Shown here one piece after another: positions 52,109 to 52,598 of a DNA stretch of 52,598 bases. Every line of letters begins with the position of its first letter. Positions within the stretch are counted from its first letter, which is position 1. The position numbers and the translations under genes were made by a program. The stretch spans positions 1 to 52,598 of the forward strand of contig JAKOTZ010000256.1 of assembly GCA_029776995.1 (NCBI GenBank). The letters are read 5' to 3'. The notes beneath the pieces were generated by a model. That model did no database searches, was not told the origin of the DNA, and worked only from the letters and a program-made list of their open reading frames with translations. This DNA comes from Candidatus Hydrogenedentota bacterium (GTDB lineage Bacteria; Hydrogenedentota; Hydrogenedentia; Hydrogenedentales; CAITNO01).

Positions 52109-52598
52109 TGCTCCGGTGGCCGCGTATTATTGGCGGGAAGCTGCGCCATATATGGCGGCGCTGGAGAAGCCGCGGCTGGCGGCAGGCCTGGGTTTGCGCG
52201 GGCGTGTATGCCATAAATGGCTGGATTCGCCTGCGGAACCGGCGGGGCGGTACGGTCCGGCGCGAATGCCCCTGCTGCGGGTGGCAGGGTTGGGCATTCC
52301 GGAGCATTGACTGCGGAGATTTCCGGGTTCCGGAGGCGGAGTGTCCGCAATGTTTCGGCCAGGAACGCCACCGGCTGATGGCGATTTTTCTGGCAAGAGA
52401 GGGGATTCACCTTCCGGAAAACGCCCGCGCGCTGCATTTTGCTCCTGAGCCGCAGCTGACGAGATGGATCCGTGAACAGCGGCCGGTTGTTATTTCAGTA
52501 AATGCCGATATAGACCGGGGCCGGATAATCGGTGAGGCGCGTCCGTGCGTGCAGCTGGACATGCAGCGGATGCCCTTTGCCGACAGCGTATTTGATCT
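52108..52598 (+). CDS. Zinc-ribbon class I methyltransferase, 3' end outside window
   Basis: The frame starts at an ATG sharing its first base with the ispE stop and is open for 163 codons to the window edge. A basic, Trp/Arg-rich N-terminus is followed by a four-cysteine zinc ribbon (C54, C57 and C79, C82, with C56 in addition) and QERHRL, then LHFAPEPQL (109-117) and the post-I region VQLDMQRMPFADSVFD (148-163), which matches Methyltransf_11-type SAM-dependent enzymes of the group that carries this ribbon. The catalytic C-terminal half is not seen. The substrate is unknown; close relatives often lie in surface-glycan or lipid clusters. Confidence 0.8.
   Translation, partial: MLRWPRIIGGKLRHIWRRWRSRGWRQAWVCAGVYAINGWIRLRNRRGGTVRRECPCCGWQGWAFRSIDCGDFRVPEAECPQCFGQERHRLMAIFLAREGIHLPENARALHFAPEPQLTRWIREQRPVVISVNADIDRGRIIGEARPCVQLDMQRMPFADSVFD

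Noticed and set aside
1-52598. tRNA, tmRNA or rRNA genes
   Set aside because: No TTCGAATC-type arm with a matching acceptor stem and no conserved rRNA segments were noticed in the gaps; a covariance search would settle it.

Overview
The window is high-GC bacterial chromosome, densely coded on both strands, with no rRNA, tRNA, CRISPR array or recognisable prophage or insertion sequence. LptF/LptG, two lipoproteins with clear lipoboxes, two twin-arginine-type leaders and an Ffh-rpsP-trmD-rplS translation operon indicate a Gram-negative-type cell with an outer membrane. A secreted FAD-dependent oxidoreductase, a Gfo/Idh/MocA protein with a Tat leader, a sulfatase and planctomycete-style leucine-rich repeats fit an uncultured lineage near the PVC or Hydrogenedentota/Sumerlaeota groups. 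An FtsA-like gene argues against a typical planctomycete. This placement is inference from gene content only.

Left part (1-10.7 kb): a CPBP membrane protease runs off the left edge under its own strong promoter. Next, on the minus strand, comes a probable operon of a 763-residue charged coiled-coil protein, an FtsA-like ATPase and folD. XerD-type recombinase and a 1347-residue membrane-anchored coiled-coil/LRR protein follow. Together these look like a cell-division, chromosome or envelope-scaffold neighbourhood. The large protein contains seven tandem units of exactly 77 residues (11 heptads).

Middle (10.7-32.5 kb): a PASTA+LRR lipoprotein with a nearly identical internal duplication; a four-gene YejBE/OppDF-like peptide ABC transporter without a binding protein; a bacilliredoxin; TrkH/TrkA potassium uptake; a minus-strand group made of a sulfotransferase, two tandem paralogous mini-proteins (44 and 46 aa) and a CgeB-like glycosyltransferase; wecB-wecC for UDP-ManNAcA synthesis; then an aldo-keto reductase, a Tat-exported Gfo/Idh/MocA protein, an exported HEAT-repeat protein, malate dehydrogenase and a TPR protein. 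The two mini-proteins are the best candidate here for something undescribed: they have their own extended -10 promoter and sit between two potential modifying or envelope enzymes.

Right part (32.5-52.6 kb): a secreted FAD oxidoreductase with an MFS transporter; lptF-lptG; rpsD with a consensus promoter, a structured leader and an intrinsic terminator, followed by the coupled purA-mfd pair; a GH39-like lipoprotein and a Tat-type sulfatase, probably for polysaccharide use; the ffh-rpsP-khpA-trmD-rplS operon, lacking rimM; a protein ending in an 88-residue Asp/Glu-rich tail; ispE; and a zinc-ribbon methyltransferase that runs off the right edge.
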